Shown: positions 38,872 to 47,746 of the stretch, one piece after another
How the letters are laid out: each line of letters starts with the position of its first letter
Position numbering within the stretch: the stretch's first letter is position 1
DNA from: Propionivibrio dicarboxylicus
GTDB lineage: Bacteria > Pseudomonadota > Gammaproteobacteria > Burkholderiales > Rhodocyclaceae
Assembly: GCA_945902805.1 (NCBI GenBank)
Contig: CAMDMZ010000027.1
Coordinates: 1-59,161 of the forward strand
Length of the DNA stretch: 59,161 nucleotides
Reading direction: 5' to 3'
Notes under the pieces: model-generated
Told to the model about the DNA's origin: nothing
Databases searched by the model: none
The model's input: the letters and a program-made list of their open reading frames with translations, nothing else
Position numbers and translations under genes: made by a program

Positions 38872-40743
38872 TCAGCCCATTTCTACCTGATCAATTCTCT
38901 TGCCGGAAAGCGCCTTGCTGACGCTCTTGTTCATGCGCCGCGCGGCGAATTCATTGGTGCCGCTATTCAGCGCATCCATGGCCCGGTCGATGGCGCGCCG
39001 ATCATCGCCCATGCTGGCGGTCTGCAAGCGCAGAACACAGGTTTCGACGTGGGCTCGCTCCAGCGTGGACAGCAAATCGGCGTCTTCCTTCAATGCCGAC
39101 TGCACCGCCTCGATCAGACGCTGCCCCTCAACTTGCGCCTCGCGCAGGGCACGCCGGAAGGCGTCGTCCGAGGCGTGGCTGAAGCTGTCTTTGAGCATGG
39201 CGGCGATTTCGTCGTCTGACAAACCATAGGACGGCTTGACCTCGATACGCGCCTCATGGCCGGTGGTTTGTTCGCGTGCCGTGACCGACAACAGGCCATC
39301 GGCATCGACCTGATAAGTGACGCGAATGCGGGCCGCGCCAGCCACCATCGGCGGGATACCACGCAACTCGAAGCGCGCCAGGCTGCGACAATCCGAGACC
39401 AGTTCGCGTTCGCCCTGGACAACATGCACCACCATCGCCGTCTGGCCATCTTTGTAGGTGGTGAATTCCTGAGCGCGCGAGATCGGGATGGTGCTGTTGC
39501 GCGGAATGACTTTCTCGACCAGGCCGCCCATGGTTTCGAGCCCGAGCGACAAGGGAATCACATCCAACAGTAGCCAGTCGTCACCCGCCGCGCGATTGCC
39601 GGCGAGCAGATTGGCCTGGATCGCGGCGCCGAGTGCAACCACCTTATCCGGGTCAAGATTATTCAGCGGTTCCTGTTTGAAGAATTCGCCGACGGCGTGC
39701 TGGATCTGCGGCATCCGCGTCGAGCCGCCAACCATCACCACGCCCTTGATTTCATTCACCGCCAATCCGGCATCACGCATCGCCTTGCGCGTTGGCACCA
39801 AGGTTTTTTGTACCAGCGTGCGGGTTATTTCGGCAAAGGTATCGATGGTCAGGGTGAGATCGACATATTCGTTGCTGCCCAGCTTGACGGTGATCGGCGC
39901 TTCACCGTGCTGCGACAGGTACTCCTTGGCCTCCCGCGCCTGCCCCTGCAGCAGGCGCGCATCTTGTGGCGAGAGCGGTTTCAGCCCGGCTTGCTCGATG
40001 ATCCAGCAGAACACGCGATGATCGAAATCATCGCCGCCCAAAGCCGAATCGCCGCCTGTCGCAAGTACTTCGAAGACGCCCTTTGACAACTTGAGAATAG
40101 AGATATCAAAGGTTCCACCGCCCAGATCGAATACGGCATAGATGCCTTCGGCACCGTTGTCCAGCCCATAGGCGATGGCCGCTGCCGTCGGTTCATTCAA
40201 CAGGCGTAGCACGTTTAAACCGGCGAGTTTGCCCGCATCCTTGGTCGCCTGCCGTTGCGAATCGTCGAAGTAGGCCGGCACGGTAATCACGACGCCCGTG
40301 AGTTCGCCGCCCAAAGCCGCCTCGGCACGCACGCGTAAAGCCTTGAGGATTTCAGTAGACACCTCGACGGGACTCTTGATGCCCTGCGCGGTACGCAGCT
40401 TGACCATGCCTTCGGTATCGACGAAATCGTAAGGCAGCATTTCAACATGGGCGATATCGCGACGACCACGGCCCATGAAACGCTTGACGGAGACGATGGT
40501 ATTGCGCGGATCGGACGCTTGATGTGCCTGCGCGGCATACCCCACCTCGACGGCGCCATCGGCGGCGTAACGCACCACGGAAGGCAGGAGCGAACGGCCG
40601 CGTTCGTCACTCAGCACCACACTCATGCCGCTGCGCACAGAGGCGACCAGCGAATTGGTGGTACCGAGGTCGATGCCTACAGCCAGTCGGTGTTCATGGG
40701 GAGCCGCAGACTGCCCGGGCTCCGCGATCTGCAGAAGTGCCAT
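38872..40743 (-). CDS. hscA: Fe-S assembly Hsp70 chaperone HscA
   Basis: 623 residues. Hsp70 phosphate and adenosine motifs [32 protein letters not shown] and [12 protein letters not shown]. The substrate-binding half lacks the C-terminal EEVD-type tail, as in HscA. With HscB it releases clusters from IscU (binding its LPPVK loop, present in the IscU here). Gap to hscB is 56 bp. Confidence 0.96.
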   Translation of the reverse strand: MALLQIAEPGQSAAPHEHRLAVGIDLGTTNSLVASVRSGMSVVLSDERGRSLLPSVVRYAADGAVEVGYAAQAHQASDPRNTIVSVKRFMGRGRRDIAHVEMLPYDFVDTEGMVKLRTAQGIKSPVEVSTEILKALRVRAEAALGGELTGVVITVPAYFDDSQRQATKDAGKLAGLNVLRLLNEPTAAAIAYGLDNGAEGIYAVFDLGGGTFDISILKLSKGVFEVLATGGDSALGGDDFDHRVFCWIIEQAGLKPLSPQDARLLQGQAREAKEYLSQHGEAPITVKLGSNEYVDLTLTIDTFAEITRTLVQKTLVPTRKAMRDAGLAVNEIKGVVMVGGSTRMPQIQHAVGEFFKQEPLNNLDPDKVVALGAAIQANLLAGNRAAGDDWLLLDVIPLSLGLETMGGLVEKVIPRNSTIPISRAQEFTTYKDGQTAMVVHVVQGERELVSDCRSLARFELRGIPPMVAGAARIRVTYQVDADGLLSVTAREQTTGHEARIEVKPSYGLSDDEIAAMLKDSFSHASDDAFRRALREAQVEGQRLIEAVQSALKEDADLLSTLERAHVETCVLRLQTASMGDDRRAIDRAMDALNSGTNEFAARRMNKSVSKALSGKRIDQVEMG

Positions 40744-40799
40744 ATATGGTGTCGTTTATCGCCGTGGTGGGCGGTATTTTTCGTTAAATTTGTTCGCGC

Positions 40800-41342
40800 T
40801 CAGCTAAAAACAGCATCGAGCGCATCGTCAATTTCCTGCCGCAGTTTCTCTTGAAACATCAACTGCCGCACCAGCGCGGTCGCCGCAGGATAATCCTTGT
40901 CGGTGTCGATCAGACGCTGCAGACGCACATACTCGGACTTTATCTCGGCCAAAAGCTGGTCACGCAACTGGTCAAGCGCCGTCTCGTCAGCACCGACTTT
41001 TGCCTCAGCCACCGCTTCGCGCAATTCCATCTGTGCCATCAGGAACTCCATTGGCATCGCCGTGTTGCTCTCGATCTGCGCATCGTGGCCGCGCAGATGC
41101 AGCAGATAACGGGCGCGCGGCAAAGGCGACTTCAGCGTTTGGTAAGCCTCATTGACGCGCGTCGCCCACTGCATCGACAAGCGTTGAGCGGAATCGGTCC
41201 CGTCGGCGTGCTTGTCCGGATGGACTTGCGCCTGAATGTCGCGGAAGCGGCTCTCCAGATCAGCGGCGTCAATCCCTTGCGTCGGAGCAATGCCAAACAG
41301 AGCAAAGTGATCCGCCGCAAAGTTAAGATCAAAAGTGGTCAC
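40800..41342 (-). CDS. hscB: Fe-S co-chaperone HscB with an inserted repeat
   Basis: 180 residues from a GTG. J domain at the N-terminus with the HPD motif (VHPDKHAD), then the C-terminal three-helix IscU-binding domain. Residues about 114-123 (AKVGADETAL) are encoded by a dispersed repeat and fall in the helical C-terminal domain, between the conserved LREAVAE and LDQLRDQL helices. The protein is about nine residues longer than E. coli HscB (171), matching the size of the insert. Second-last chaperone gene of the isc operon. Confidence 0.93.
   Translation of the reverse strand: MTTFDLNFAADHFALFGIAPTQGIDAADLESRFRDIQAQVHPDKHADGTDSAQRLSMQWATRVNEAYQTLKSPLPRARYLLHLRGHDAQIESNTAMPMEFLMAQMELREAVAEAKVGADETALDQLRDQLLAEIKSEYVRLQRLIDTDKDYPAATALVRQLMFQEKLRQEIDDALDAVFS
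40976..41001 (-). repeat. Dispersed repeat inside hscB
   Basis: Minus-strand sequence AAAAGTCGGTGCTGA then CGAGACGGCGC, sense-oriented, read K-V-G-A-D-E-T-A-L in the common frame. Confidence 0.85.
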
Positions 41343-41360
41343 TGCGAGGTTAAGCTGCCA

Positions 41361-41684
41361 TCAAACGTTGAAGGACTCGCCGCAACCGCAAGCGTCCTTA
41401 ACGTTCGGATTGTTGAACTTAAAGCCCTCGTTGAGACCTTCCTTGGTGTAGTCCAGCTCCGTGCCTTCGAGGTAAGGCAAGCTCTTTGGATCGACCACCA
41501 CCTTGACGCCGAAGCTTTCGAAGACGTGATCTTCTTCGTTAGCGGCATCGACAAACTCAAGCTTATAGGCCATGCCGGAACAGCCCGAGGTCTTGACGCC
41601 GAGACGAATACCGACGCCCTTGCCACGCTTGGCGATGAAATTGGCGACGTGCTTGGCGGCAGGTGCGGAAAGTGTGACTGGCAT
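41361..41684 (-). CDS. iscA: Iron-sulfur carrier/assembly protein IscA
   Basis: 107 residues from the ATG at 41684 with AAGGGAA upstream (longer frame ignored). The three conserved Cys are in [11 protein letters not shown] and at the end, [10 protein letters not shown]-type carrier binding Fe or a cluster. Between iscU (13 bp) and hscB. Confidence 0.96.
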   Translation of the reverse strand: MPVTLSAPAAKHVANFIAKRGKGVGIRLGVKTSGCSGMAYKLEFVDAANEEDHVFESFGVKVVVDPKSLPYLEGTELDYTKEGLNEGFKFNNPNVKDACGCGESFNV

Positions 41685-41697
41685 GATGCGGTTCCCT

Positions 41698-42081
41698 TTA
41701 GTTACTGTGCTTCTTCTTGTAGTCTGCCACGGCGGCCTTGATCGCGTCTTCTGCAAGAATCGAGCAGTGGATCTTCACCGGCGGCAGCGCCAATTCTTCG
41801 GCAATCTGCGTATTCTTGATCTCAAGCGCCTGATCCAGTGTCTTGCCCTTTACCCACTCGGTCACCAGCGAACTGGACGCAATCGCCGAACCGCAGCCAT
41901 AAGTCTTGAACTTGGCATCTTCGATCACGCCATCCTTGCCGACCTTGAGCTGCAACTTCATCACATCGCCGCAGGCCGGCGCGCCGACCATGCCGGTGGC
42001 GACACTGTCGTCGTCCTTGGCAAACGAACCGACGTTGCGTGGGTTTTCATAATGATCCAGAACTTTTTCGCTGTATGCCAT
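41698..42081 (-). CDS. iscU: Fe-S scaffold protein IscU
   Basis: 127 residues. Cluster ligands in [20 protein letters not shown] and [10 protein letters not shown], plus the LPPVKIHC HscA-binding motif. Start ATG with AGGAG. 30 bp after iscS. Confidence 0.97.
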   Translation of the reverse strand: MAYSEKVLDHYENPRNVGSFAKDDDSVATGMVGAPACGDVMKLQLKVGKDGVIEDAKFKTYGCGSAIASSSLVTEWVKGKTLDQALEIKNTQIAEELALPPVKIHCSILAEDAIKAAVADYKKKHSN

Positions 42082-42111
42082 GGTGTTTCTCCTGTAATTC
42101 GAAAGTGATAC

Positions 42112-43356
42112 TCAGTGCGCGGCCCACTGCACACTATTGAGGTCGATGCCGTCCTTGAACATTTCCCACAAGGGCGAGAGTTCGCGCAGTTTGCTGATCT
42201 TGTCGTGCAACAGCTTGATCGTGAAATCCACTTCCTGTTCAGTCGTGAAACGGCCGAGCGTGAAGCGGATCGAACTGTGTGCCAACTCGTCGGAACGGCC
42301 CAAGGCACGCAGCACGTAAGAAGGCTCCAACGACGCCGAGGTACAGGCCGAACCGGACGATACGGCAATATCCTTGATCGCCATGATCAGCGACTCGCCT
42401 TCGACGAAGTTGAAGCTGACGTTGAGGTTGTGCGGTACGCGCTGGTCAAGATCGCCGTTGACGTAGGTTTCCTCGATGTCCATCAGGCCCTTCATCAGAC
42501 GATCGCGCAGCATGCGGACACGCTCATTCTCGGTCGCCATTTCCTCGCGGGCGATGCGGAAGGATTCACCCATGCCGATGATCTGGTGCGTCGCAAGGGT
42601 GCCGGAACGCAGTCCGCGCTCGTGCCCACCGCCGTGCATCTGCGCCTCAAGGCGAATACGCGGCTTGCGACGCACGTAGAGCGCGCCGATGCCTTTGGGG
42701 CCATAGGTCTTGTGCGCACAGAAGGACATCAGGTCCACCTTCAACTTTGTGAGGTCGATCGGCATCTTGCCCGTCGCTTGCGCTGCATCGACGTGGAAAA
42801 TCACGCCCTTGGCACGGCAGATTTCGCCGATCTCGGCAATCGGCTGAATCACGCCGATTTCGTTATTGACGGCCATCACAGAGGCCACGACCGTATCCGG
42901 ACGCAAGGCAGCGGTGAATTGCTCGACCGTGATCAGGCCGTTGTCGCCTGGAACGAGATAGGTCGCCTCGAAACCCTGACGCTCGAGTTCCTTGACCGTA
43001 TCGAGTACCGCCTTGTGTTCGGTGGCGACGGTGATGATGTGCTTGCCCTTGGTGCCAGCATAGAAATGCGCGGCCCCCTTGATGGCGAGGTTGTTCGATT
43101 CGGTGGCACCCGAGGTCCAGATGATTTCCTTGGAATCGGCATTTACCAGCTTGGCCACTTCTTCGCGGGCCTCTTCCACCGCCTTTTCCGCTTCCCAGCC
43201 AAATGGATGGGAGCGCGAGGCGGGATTGCCGAAATGTTCGGTCAGCCAGGGAATCATCTTGGCTGCGACGCGGGGATCGACCGGTGTCGTGGCCGAGTAG
43301 TCCAGATAGATGGGGAGTTTCAATGCCACAGATGCGCCCGTCTTTACATTCGCCAT
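42112..43356 (-). CDS. iscS: Cysteine desulfurase IscS
   Basis: 414 residues. PLP lysine in [14 protein letters not shown]; catalytic Cys loop [21 protein letters not shown], the long mobile loop of group I desulfurases. Ten extra residues precede the usual [14 protein letters not shown], but AGGAG upstream of the first ATG supports this start. It supplies sulfur to IscU and other acceptors. Confidence 0.96.
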   Translation of the reverse strand: MANVKTGASVALKLPIYLDYSATTPVDPRVAAKMIPWLTEHFGNPASRSHPFGWEAEKAVEEAREEVAKLVNADSKEIIWTSGATESNNLAIKGAAHFYAGTKGKHIITVATEHKAVLDTVKELERQGFEATYLVPGDNGLITVEQFTAALRPDTVVASVMAVNNEIGVIQPIAEIGEICRAKGVIFHVDAAQATGKMPIDLTKLKVDLMSFCAHKTYGPKGIGALYVRRKPRIRLEAQMHGGGHERGLRSGTLATHQIIGMGESFRIAREEMATENERVRMLRDRLMKGLMDIEETYVNGDLDQRVPHNLNVSFNFVEGESLIMAIKDIAVSSGSACTSASLEPSYVLRALGRSDELAHSSIRFTLGRFTTEQEVDFTIKLLHDKISKLRELSPLWEMFKDGIDLNSVQWAAH

Positions 43357-43382
43357 TTTGCTACTTCTCCTATGAATCTAAA

Positions 43383-44540
43383 TTATCCAGCCATGGCCGT
43401 CAGGCCTTTGAGCTGTGACACCGTGGTGTCGAGTACGGACAAGAAATCGCTGATCTGCTGCGCCGTATTGCCGCTACCGAGGCTGACGCGAACCGCTCCC
43501 CGCGCCAGTTCTGCTGGCACCTGCATCGCCGTCAACACATGGGAGGCTTGCGGGTTGGCGCTGGAACAGGCCGCGCCACTGGCGACCGCAAAACCAGCGC
43601 GATCGAGCTTACCCACCAGAGTTTCGCCGTCGATACCGGCAAATGAAAAATACGTGGTATTCGGCAAACGTTCGGCTTGTGCCGCAAAAATCGTGGCGCC
43701 CAGACGCTGCAGACCTTGCTCCAGGCTGACGCGCAGGCGACGCAGAATGCGCGCGTTTTCGTCGACCGCCGCGCTAGCCAATTCCGCTGCCAGCCCAAAA
43801 CCAACAATCGCAGCGACATTCTCGGTCCCTGAACGCAAACCACGTTCATGCCCGCCACCCGCGATCAAGGGTTCGAGTTCAACGCGTTTGTCGAGCACCA
43901 GCGCGCCGGCTCCCTTCGGGCCGCCGATTTTGTGCGCCGAAATACTCAGCGCATGCACACCGGCCGCATTCAGCTCCCGAAAATTCAGCGGTTGTTTACC
44001 AAATGCCTGCACCGCATCGCTGTGAAACCATGCGCCACTGGACTTGGCCTGACTGGCCAGCGCGGTGATGTCCTGCAAAACGCCGGTTTCATTGTTGGCC
44101 AACATGACCGAAATCAGCGTCGGCTGATCATTCAGCATCTGCAAAAAGTCGGCGCTGGCGAGACGGCACTCGCTATCAACCGCCAGCTCACGTAGCGTCC
44201 AGCTGCGTCGAACAAGCTGATTAGCTGGCTCACGCACACAGGGATGCTCGATCGCCGAAATAGCCAGCACGCCTGGACGCCGCGTCGCCGCAGCACCCTT
44301 CAAAAACAGATTGTTCGCTTCCGAACCACCGCTGGTGAATACGATCTCGGTCGGATGCGCACCGACCGCATACGCTACCCGCTGCCGCGCTTCGTCAATC
44401 GCCCGTCGTGCCGCCCGGCCATATTCATGGCGACTCGAGGCGTTGCCGTACTGCGTTTGCAGATACGGCAACATCGCCTCGAAAACCGCTGGATGCAGCG
44501 GTGTTGTCGCGTTGTGGTCGAAGTAGACGGGGGCGAACAT
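43383..44540 (-). CDS. Second cysteine desulfurase (NifS/IscS-like) in the isc operon
   Basis: About 385 residues from the ATG at 44540 (MFAPVYFDHNATTPLHP). PLP-lysine motif SAHKIGGPKGAGALV and catalytic Cys loop SGAACSSANPQASHVL differ clearly from the neighbouring IscS, so this is a diverged paralogue, not a fresh duplicate. Residues about 124-132 are encoded by a dispersed repeat in antisense orientation (reads [11 protein letters not shown]). It lies between iscR and iscS; it may serve special acceptors or conditions (inference). Confidence 0.92.
   Translation of the reverse strand: MFAPVYFDHNATTPLHPAVFEAMLPYLQTQYGNASSRHEYGRAARRAIDEARQRVAYAVGAHPTEIVFTSGGSEANNLFLKGAAATRRPGVLAISAIEHPCVREPANQLVRRSWTLRELAVDSECRLASADFLQMLNDQPTLISVMLANNETGVLQDITALASQAKSSGAWFHSDAVQAFGKQPLNFRELNAAGVHALSISAHKIGGPKGAGALVLDKRVELEPLIAGGGHERGLRSGTENVAAIVGFGLAAELASAAVDENARILRRLRVSLEQGLQRLGATIFAAQAERLPNTTYFSFAGIDGETLVGKLDRAGFAVASGAACSSANPQASHVLTAMQVPAELARGAVRVSLGSGNTAQQISDFLSVLDTTVSQLKGLTAMAG
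44143..44170 (+). repeat. Dispersed repeat inside the second desulfurase gene, antisense
   Basis: Plus strand: AAAAAGTCGGCGCTGG then CGAGACGGCACT. The gene is on the minus strand, so the repeat is read in reverse and gives R-L-A-S-A-D-F-L rather than the KVGAGxTA peptide. Confidence 0.85.
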
Positions 44541-44573
44541 GCGTCGAAATCCGGTAGCGGGTCGAGTGCGCAA

Positions 44574-45068
44574 TCAGGCCGCGATAGCTTCGCCGCGGCG
44601 AACACTGCGAACGCTCCGCCGTAGCGGACGCTCATCCTTGAGCACCGTGACCATGTGGATCGGGCGCTGACTTTTCACCAGATCGGCGAGAGTGACCGAA
44701 TTCAGATACTCGAACATCTTGTCGTTCAAACTCATCCACAGATCGTGCGTCATGCAGGGATTTTCGCCATCGTGACAGTTGCCCTTGCCGCCGCACATGG
44801 TGGCATCCAGAGGTTCATCGACCGCATGAATGATGTCGGCCACCGTCACTGCATCGAGCGCCTTGGCCAGGTTATAGCCGCCGCCGGGACCGCGTACGCT
44901 AGCCACCAACTGATGCCGGCGCAGCTTGCCAAACAGTTGCTCAAGGTAGGACAGCGATATTTTCTGCCGCTCACTGATGCCCGCCAGGGTGACCGGACCT
45001 CCGTTCTGGCGCAGCGCCAGATCGATCATTGCAGTTACTGCGAAACGGCCTTTGGTTGTCAATCTCAT
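44574..45068 (-). CDS. iscR: Iron-sulfur cluster regulator IscR
   Basis: 164 residues. Rrf2-family winged helix ([30 protein letters not shown] wing) and cluster-binding CGGKGNC..CMTH (C-x5-C-x6-C-x2-H). As the [2Fe-2S] form it represses isc; without a cluster it can activate other genes. Start ATG behind GAGGTG. It heads the isc operon, with an IscR-like site 70-94 bp upstream. Confidence 0.96.
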   Translation of the reverse strand: MRLTTKGRFAVTAMIDLALRQNGGPVTLAGISERQKISLSYLEQLFGKLRRHQLVASVRGPGGGYNLAKALDAVTVADIIHAVDEPLDATMCGGKGNCHDGENPCMTHDLWMSLNDKMFEYLNSVTLADLVKSQRPIHMVTVLKDERPLRRSVRSVRRGEAIAA

Positions 45069-45137
45069 GATTCACCTCAACGGGATGAAAACGGGTTATG
45101 TGGACTCTCACGTAGGCTCGCGATCACTACCGAACTA

Positions 45138-45162
45138 ATACCTGAGCGTTTTCATCAACTAT
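45138..45162 (-). promoter_or_regulatory. IscR type-1 binding site upstream of iscR
   Basis: The 25-bp sequence beginning ATACCTGA and ending CATCAACTAT matches 21 of 25 positions of the type-1 consensus (ATASYYGACT-R-WWW-YAGT-C-RRSTAT, split here), including both ATA/TAT ends and the central T-run. It sits in the 111-bp gap between cysE and iscR, where isc autoregulation is expected. Confidence 0.75.
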
Positions 45163-45179
45163 ATGGGATTCCCTGCGGT

Positions 45180-45932
45180 TTAGTCAACTATCTTCGAGAG
45201 ATATTTCGGATCAAACTTGTCTGCTGTGGCCACATCATCTTCCAGCGACACCCCTGCCCGCTCCATTGTTTTAAGCAGGGCAGCCAACCGCCGATCCGTT
45301 TCTACCGCGTGATCGAGCAAGCCGTGGATGGCTTGGGCCAAGGGATCATCCTCATTGCGGGTAACAGCGTAAGCAGAGAAACCCATCGTCTCGGCTTTGG
45401 CTTCACGCACCACATCCTGCCCTGCCTCGATGATCCGCGCCGGAATTCCCACCGCCGTCGCACCGGGCGGCACATCGCGCACCACGACCGCATTGGAGCC
45501 AACCTTGGCACCGGCAAATAGCGTAATCGGCCCCAGCACCTTGGCACCCGCACCGATGACCACGCCTCGCTCCAGCGTCGGGTGCCGCTTGCCTTTGTTC
45601 CACGAGGTGCCACCGAGGGTGACCCCGTGATACAGCGTGCAGTCGTCCATGATCTCGGCGGTTTCGCCAATCACCACGCCCATGCCGTGATCAATGAAGA
45701 CGCGACGCCCGATCGTGGCTCCCGGATGAATTTCGATACCGGTAAACCAACGTCCGAGATACGAAATGAAACGTGCCAGCCAACGCAAACGCGCCGTCCA
45801 CAGCCAATGCGACAGCCGATGTACCTGTAGCGCGTGCAATCCCGGATAACAGGTGAGCACCTCCCAGGTGGATCGAGCCGCCGGATCGCGTTCAAAAACG
45901 CAGGCAATATCTTCGCGCAGGGCTTGCAGCAT
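45180..45932 (-). CDS. cysE: Serine O-acetyltransferase CysE
   Basis: 250 residues. N-terminal helical domain, then left-handed beta-helix hexapeptide repeats ([29 protein letters not shown]) and catalytic [14 protein letters not shown]. It makes O-acetylserine for cysteine, the sulfur source for the desulfurases encoded next to it. Order trmJ-cysE-iscR is shared with other proteobacteria such as Azotobacter. Confidence 0.94.
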   Translation of the reverse strand: MLQALREDIACVFERDPAARSTWEVLTCYPGLHALQVHRLSHWLWTARLRWLARFISYLGRWFTGIEIHPGATIGRRVFIDHGMGVVIGETAEIMDDCTLYHGVTLGGTSWNKGKRHPTLERGVVIGAGAKVLGPITLFAGAKVGSNAVVVRDVPPGATAVGIPARIIEAGQDVVREAKAETMGFSAYAVTRNEDDPLAQAIHGLLDHAVETDRRLAALLKTMERAGVSLEDDVATADKFDPKYLSKIVD

Positions 45933-46029
45933 GATGGTTCATTAGCAAATGGTGAAATATTAAAATTCCCGACTCCCAAGGTCAAGCTCTTGGTGCAAGT
46001 TCAGGGTCGCGCCGCTAACTTGCAAGTCC

Positions 46030-46866
46030 CTATTTCTCGCAGCGATCCGCCGCTTTCTCGCAAGCGGCAAGCAAGCCACGGAGAATGCTGATCTCCTCCT
46101 GCTCCACTCGCGCGCGTGCAAAAAAGCGCCACAGGCGCGCCACAAATCGTTTCGGTGCCAAGGGATCAAGAAAGCCGGTCGTGACTGCGGTCCGTTCAAA
46201 ATGCTCGATCAAACGATGAACCTCGTCATGTCTGGCCAGCTCACCGGCGTCAGGAATCGCGGGCAATGAACCGGGATCGCTCAACGCCAAGCGAAGCTCG
46301 TAGCACATCAACTGAACTGCGGCCGCCAGATTCAGTGAGGCATAGTCGGGATTGGCAGGAATCATTGCCCAGCGCGCGCACAACGCCAACTCGTCATTGG
46401 ATAAACCAAAAGTCTCATTTCCGAACACCAGCGCCACCTCGCCCTGCCCGGCATGCATCGCCAGTTCGGTGGCCGCTTGTCGCCCCCACAGCGGCGCAAC
46501 GGCGAGTTCGCGCCGGCGTGACGTCAGTGCCGTCGCCAGTACCGTACCAACCAAGGCCTCAGCGAGCGTATCGACGACAAGCGCCGTATCGAGCACATCG
46601 GCGGCACCCGAGGCCATCGCCACGGCTTGTGGATCAGGAAAAATCTTCGGTTGGACCAGAACCAGCCGGCTAAAGCCCATAGTTTTCAGTGCTCGCGCCG
46701 CCGCACCGATATTGCCCGGATGGCTGGGACGACACAAGACAACCCGCACATGCGAAAAAGTCGGCGTGACTGAAAGGAATCCCCTTTTCGGGACTGGCGA
46801 TACGGCGCTAACGGGTGTCGCCGGTGCATCCGGGCCGGAATTAGCAAGGGGAAGCACAGTGTTCAT
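46030..46866 (-). CDS. trmJ: tRNA (cytidine/uridine-2'-O)-methyltransferase TrmJ
   Basis: 278 residues from the first ATG. SPOUT fold with the trefoil-knot motifs [28 protein letters not shown] and [13 protein letters not shown]. It 2'-O-methylates position 32 in the anticodon loop of some tRNAs. The first ~37 residues have no counterpart in the usual family and are mostly encoded by a long-form dispersed repeat in antisense orientation (46755-46808). A GTG just before [11 protein letters not shown] is a plausible native start, in which case the repeat is leader sequence. Confidence 0.9.
   Translation of the reverse strand: MNTVLPLANSGPDAPATPVSAVSPVPKRGFLSVTPTFSHVRVVLCRPSHPGNIGAAARALKTMGFSRLVLVQPKIFPDPQAVAMASGAADVLDTALVVDTLAEALVGTVLATALTSRRRELAVAPLWGRQAATELAMHAGQGEVALVFGNETFGLSNDELALCARWAMIPANPDYASLNLAAAVQLMCYELRLALSDPGSLPAIPDAGELARHDEVHRLIEHFERTAVTTGFLDPLAPKRFVARLWRFFARARVEQEEISILRGLLAACEKAADRCEK
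46755..46808 (+). repeat. Dispersed repeat, 54-nt long form, in the trmJ 5' end
   Basis: It starts AAAAAGTCGGCGTGACTG and ends ACTGGCGATACGGCGC, with GGAATCCCCTTTT and CGGGA between. AAAGG and CCTTT make a small internal stem. Length is exactly twice the short form. In the minus-strand gene it encodes residues about 20-37 of the long trmJ frame. Confidence 0.8.
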
Positions 46867-46929
46867 ATTAGAATCGGCCCGCTGTCAGTATTCTTCTTAT
46901 TCTTCGCACCGGCTCCGCCGCCCCACTCC

Positions 46930-47736
46930 ATGCATCCCACGCTCAATATCGCCATCAAGGCCGCGCGTCGCGCCGGCCAGATCATCAACCGCGCCAGTCT
47001 CGACGTGGACAAACTCAAAGTCACCGTCAAGCAGCAAAGCGATTTTGTGACTGAAGTGGATCGCGCGGCCGAAAACGCCATCATCGAGGTCTTACGTGAG
47101 GCGTATCCCCACCACGGCATCTTAGCAGAGGAGTCCGGCCTGTCCGGCACCGCCGCCGACTCCGAATACCAGTGGATCATCGACCCTCTCGACGGCACCA
47201 CCAACTTTATCCACGGCACCCCGCAATACGCTGTCTCGATCGGATTGGCACAAAAGGGCGTCATGACCCAGGCCGTGATCTATGACCCCAATCGCAACGA
47301 GCTATTCACCGCCAGCAAAGGCGGCGGCGCCTTCCTCAACGACAAGCGGATTCGCGTCTCCAAGCGCTACAGACTCGACGAAGCGCTGATCGGCACCGGC
47401 TTCCCGTATCGCGTCTTCGATCACATCGACACCTACTTGACGATCTTCAAGGAGCTGGCGCAGAAGACGGCTGGCATGCGTCGCCCCGGTGCGGCCTCAC
47501 TCGACCTCGCCTGGGTCGCCTGCGGCCGCATGGACGGATTCTGGGAACTAGGTCTTTCGCCGTGGGACATCGCTGCTGGTACCCTGCTGATCACCGAAGC
47601 CGGCGGCCTGGTTGGTGATCTGGCTGGCGAGGCCGACTACATGAAGACGGGCAATCTGGTCGGTGGCAATCCAAAGATTTTTGGCCAACTAATTCAGTTG
47701 ATCGCCCCGCATCGCACCGCCAAGCTGAACGCCTGA
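46930..47736 (+). CDS. suhB: Inositol-1-monophosphatase family protein SuhB
   Basis: 268 residues. Metal/phosphate motifs [23 protein letters not shown] and the C-terminal [17 protein letters not shown]. Li+-sensitive phosphatase fold; in E. coli SuhB is also part of rRNA antitermination complexes. Divergent from trmJ (63 bp between the annotated starts). Confidence 0.95.
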   Translation: MHPTLNIAIKAARRAGQIINRASLDVDKLKVTVKQQSDFVTEVDRAAENAIIEVLREAYPHHGILAEESGLSGTAADSEYQWIIDPLDGTTNFIHGTPQYAVSIGLAQKGVMTQAVIYDPNRNELFTASKGGGAFLNDKRIRVSKRYRLDEALIGTGFPYRVFDHIDTYLTIFKELAQKTAGMRRPGAASLDLAWVACGRMDGFWELGLSPWDIAAGTLLITEAGGLVGDLAGEADYMKTGNLVGGNPKIFGQLIQLIAPHRTAKLNA

Positions 47737-47746
47737 TTGCCTGAAG

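Noticed and set aside
42115-44025. A 636-codon plus-strand open frame
   Set aside because: It is antisense to iscS and the second desulfurase, has no recognisable domain, and follows from high G+C codon use.
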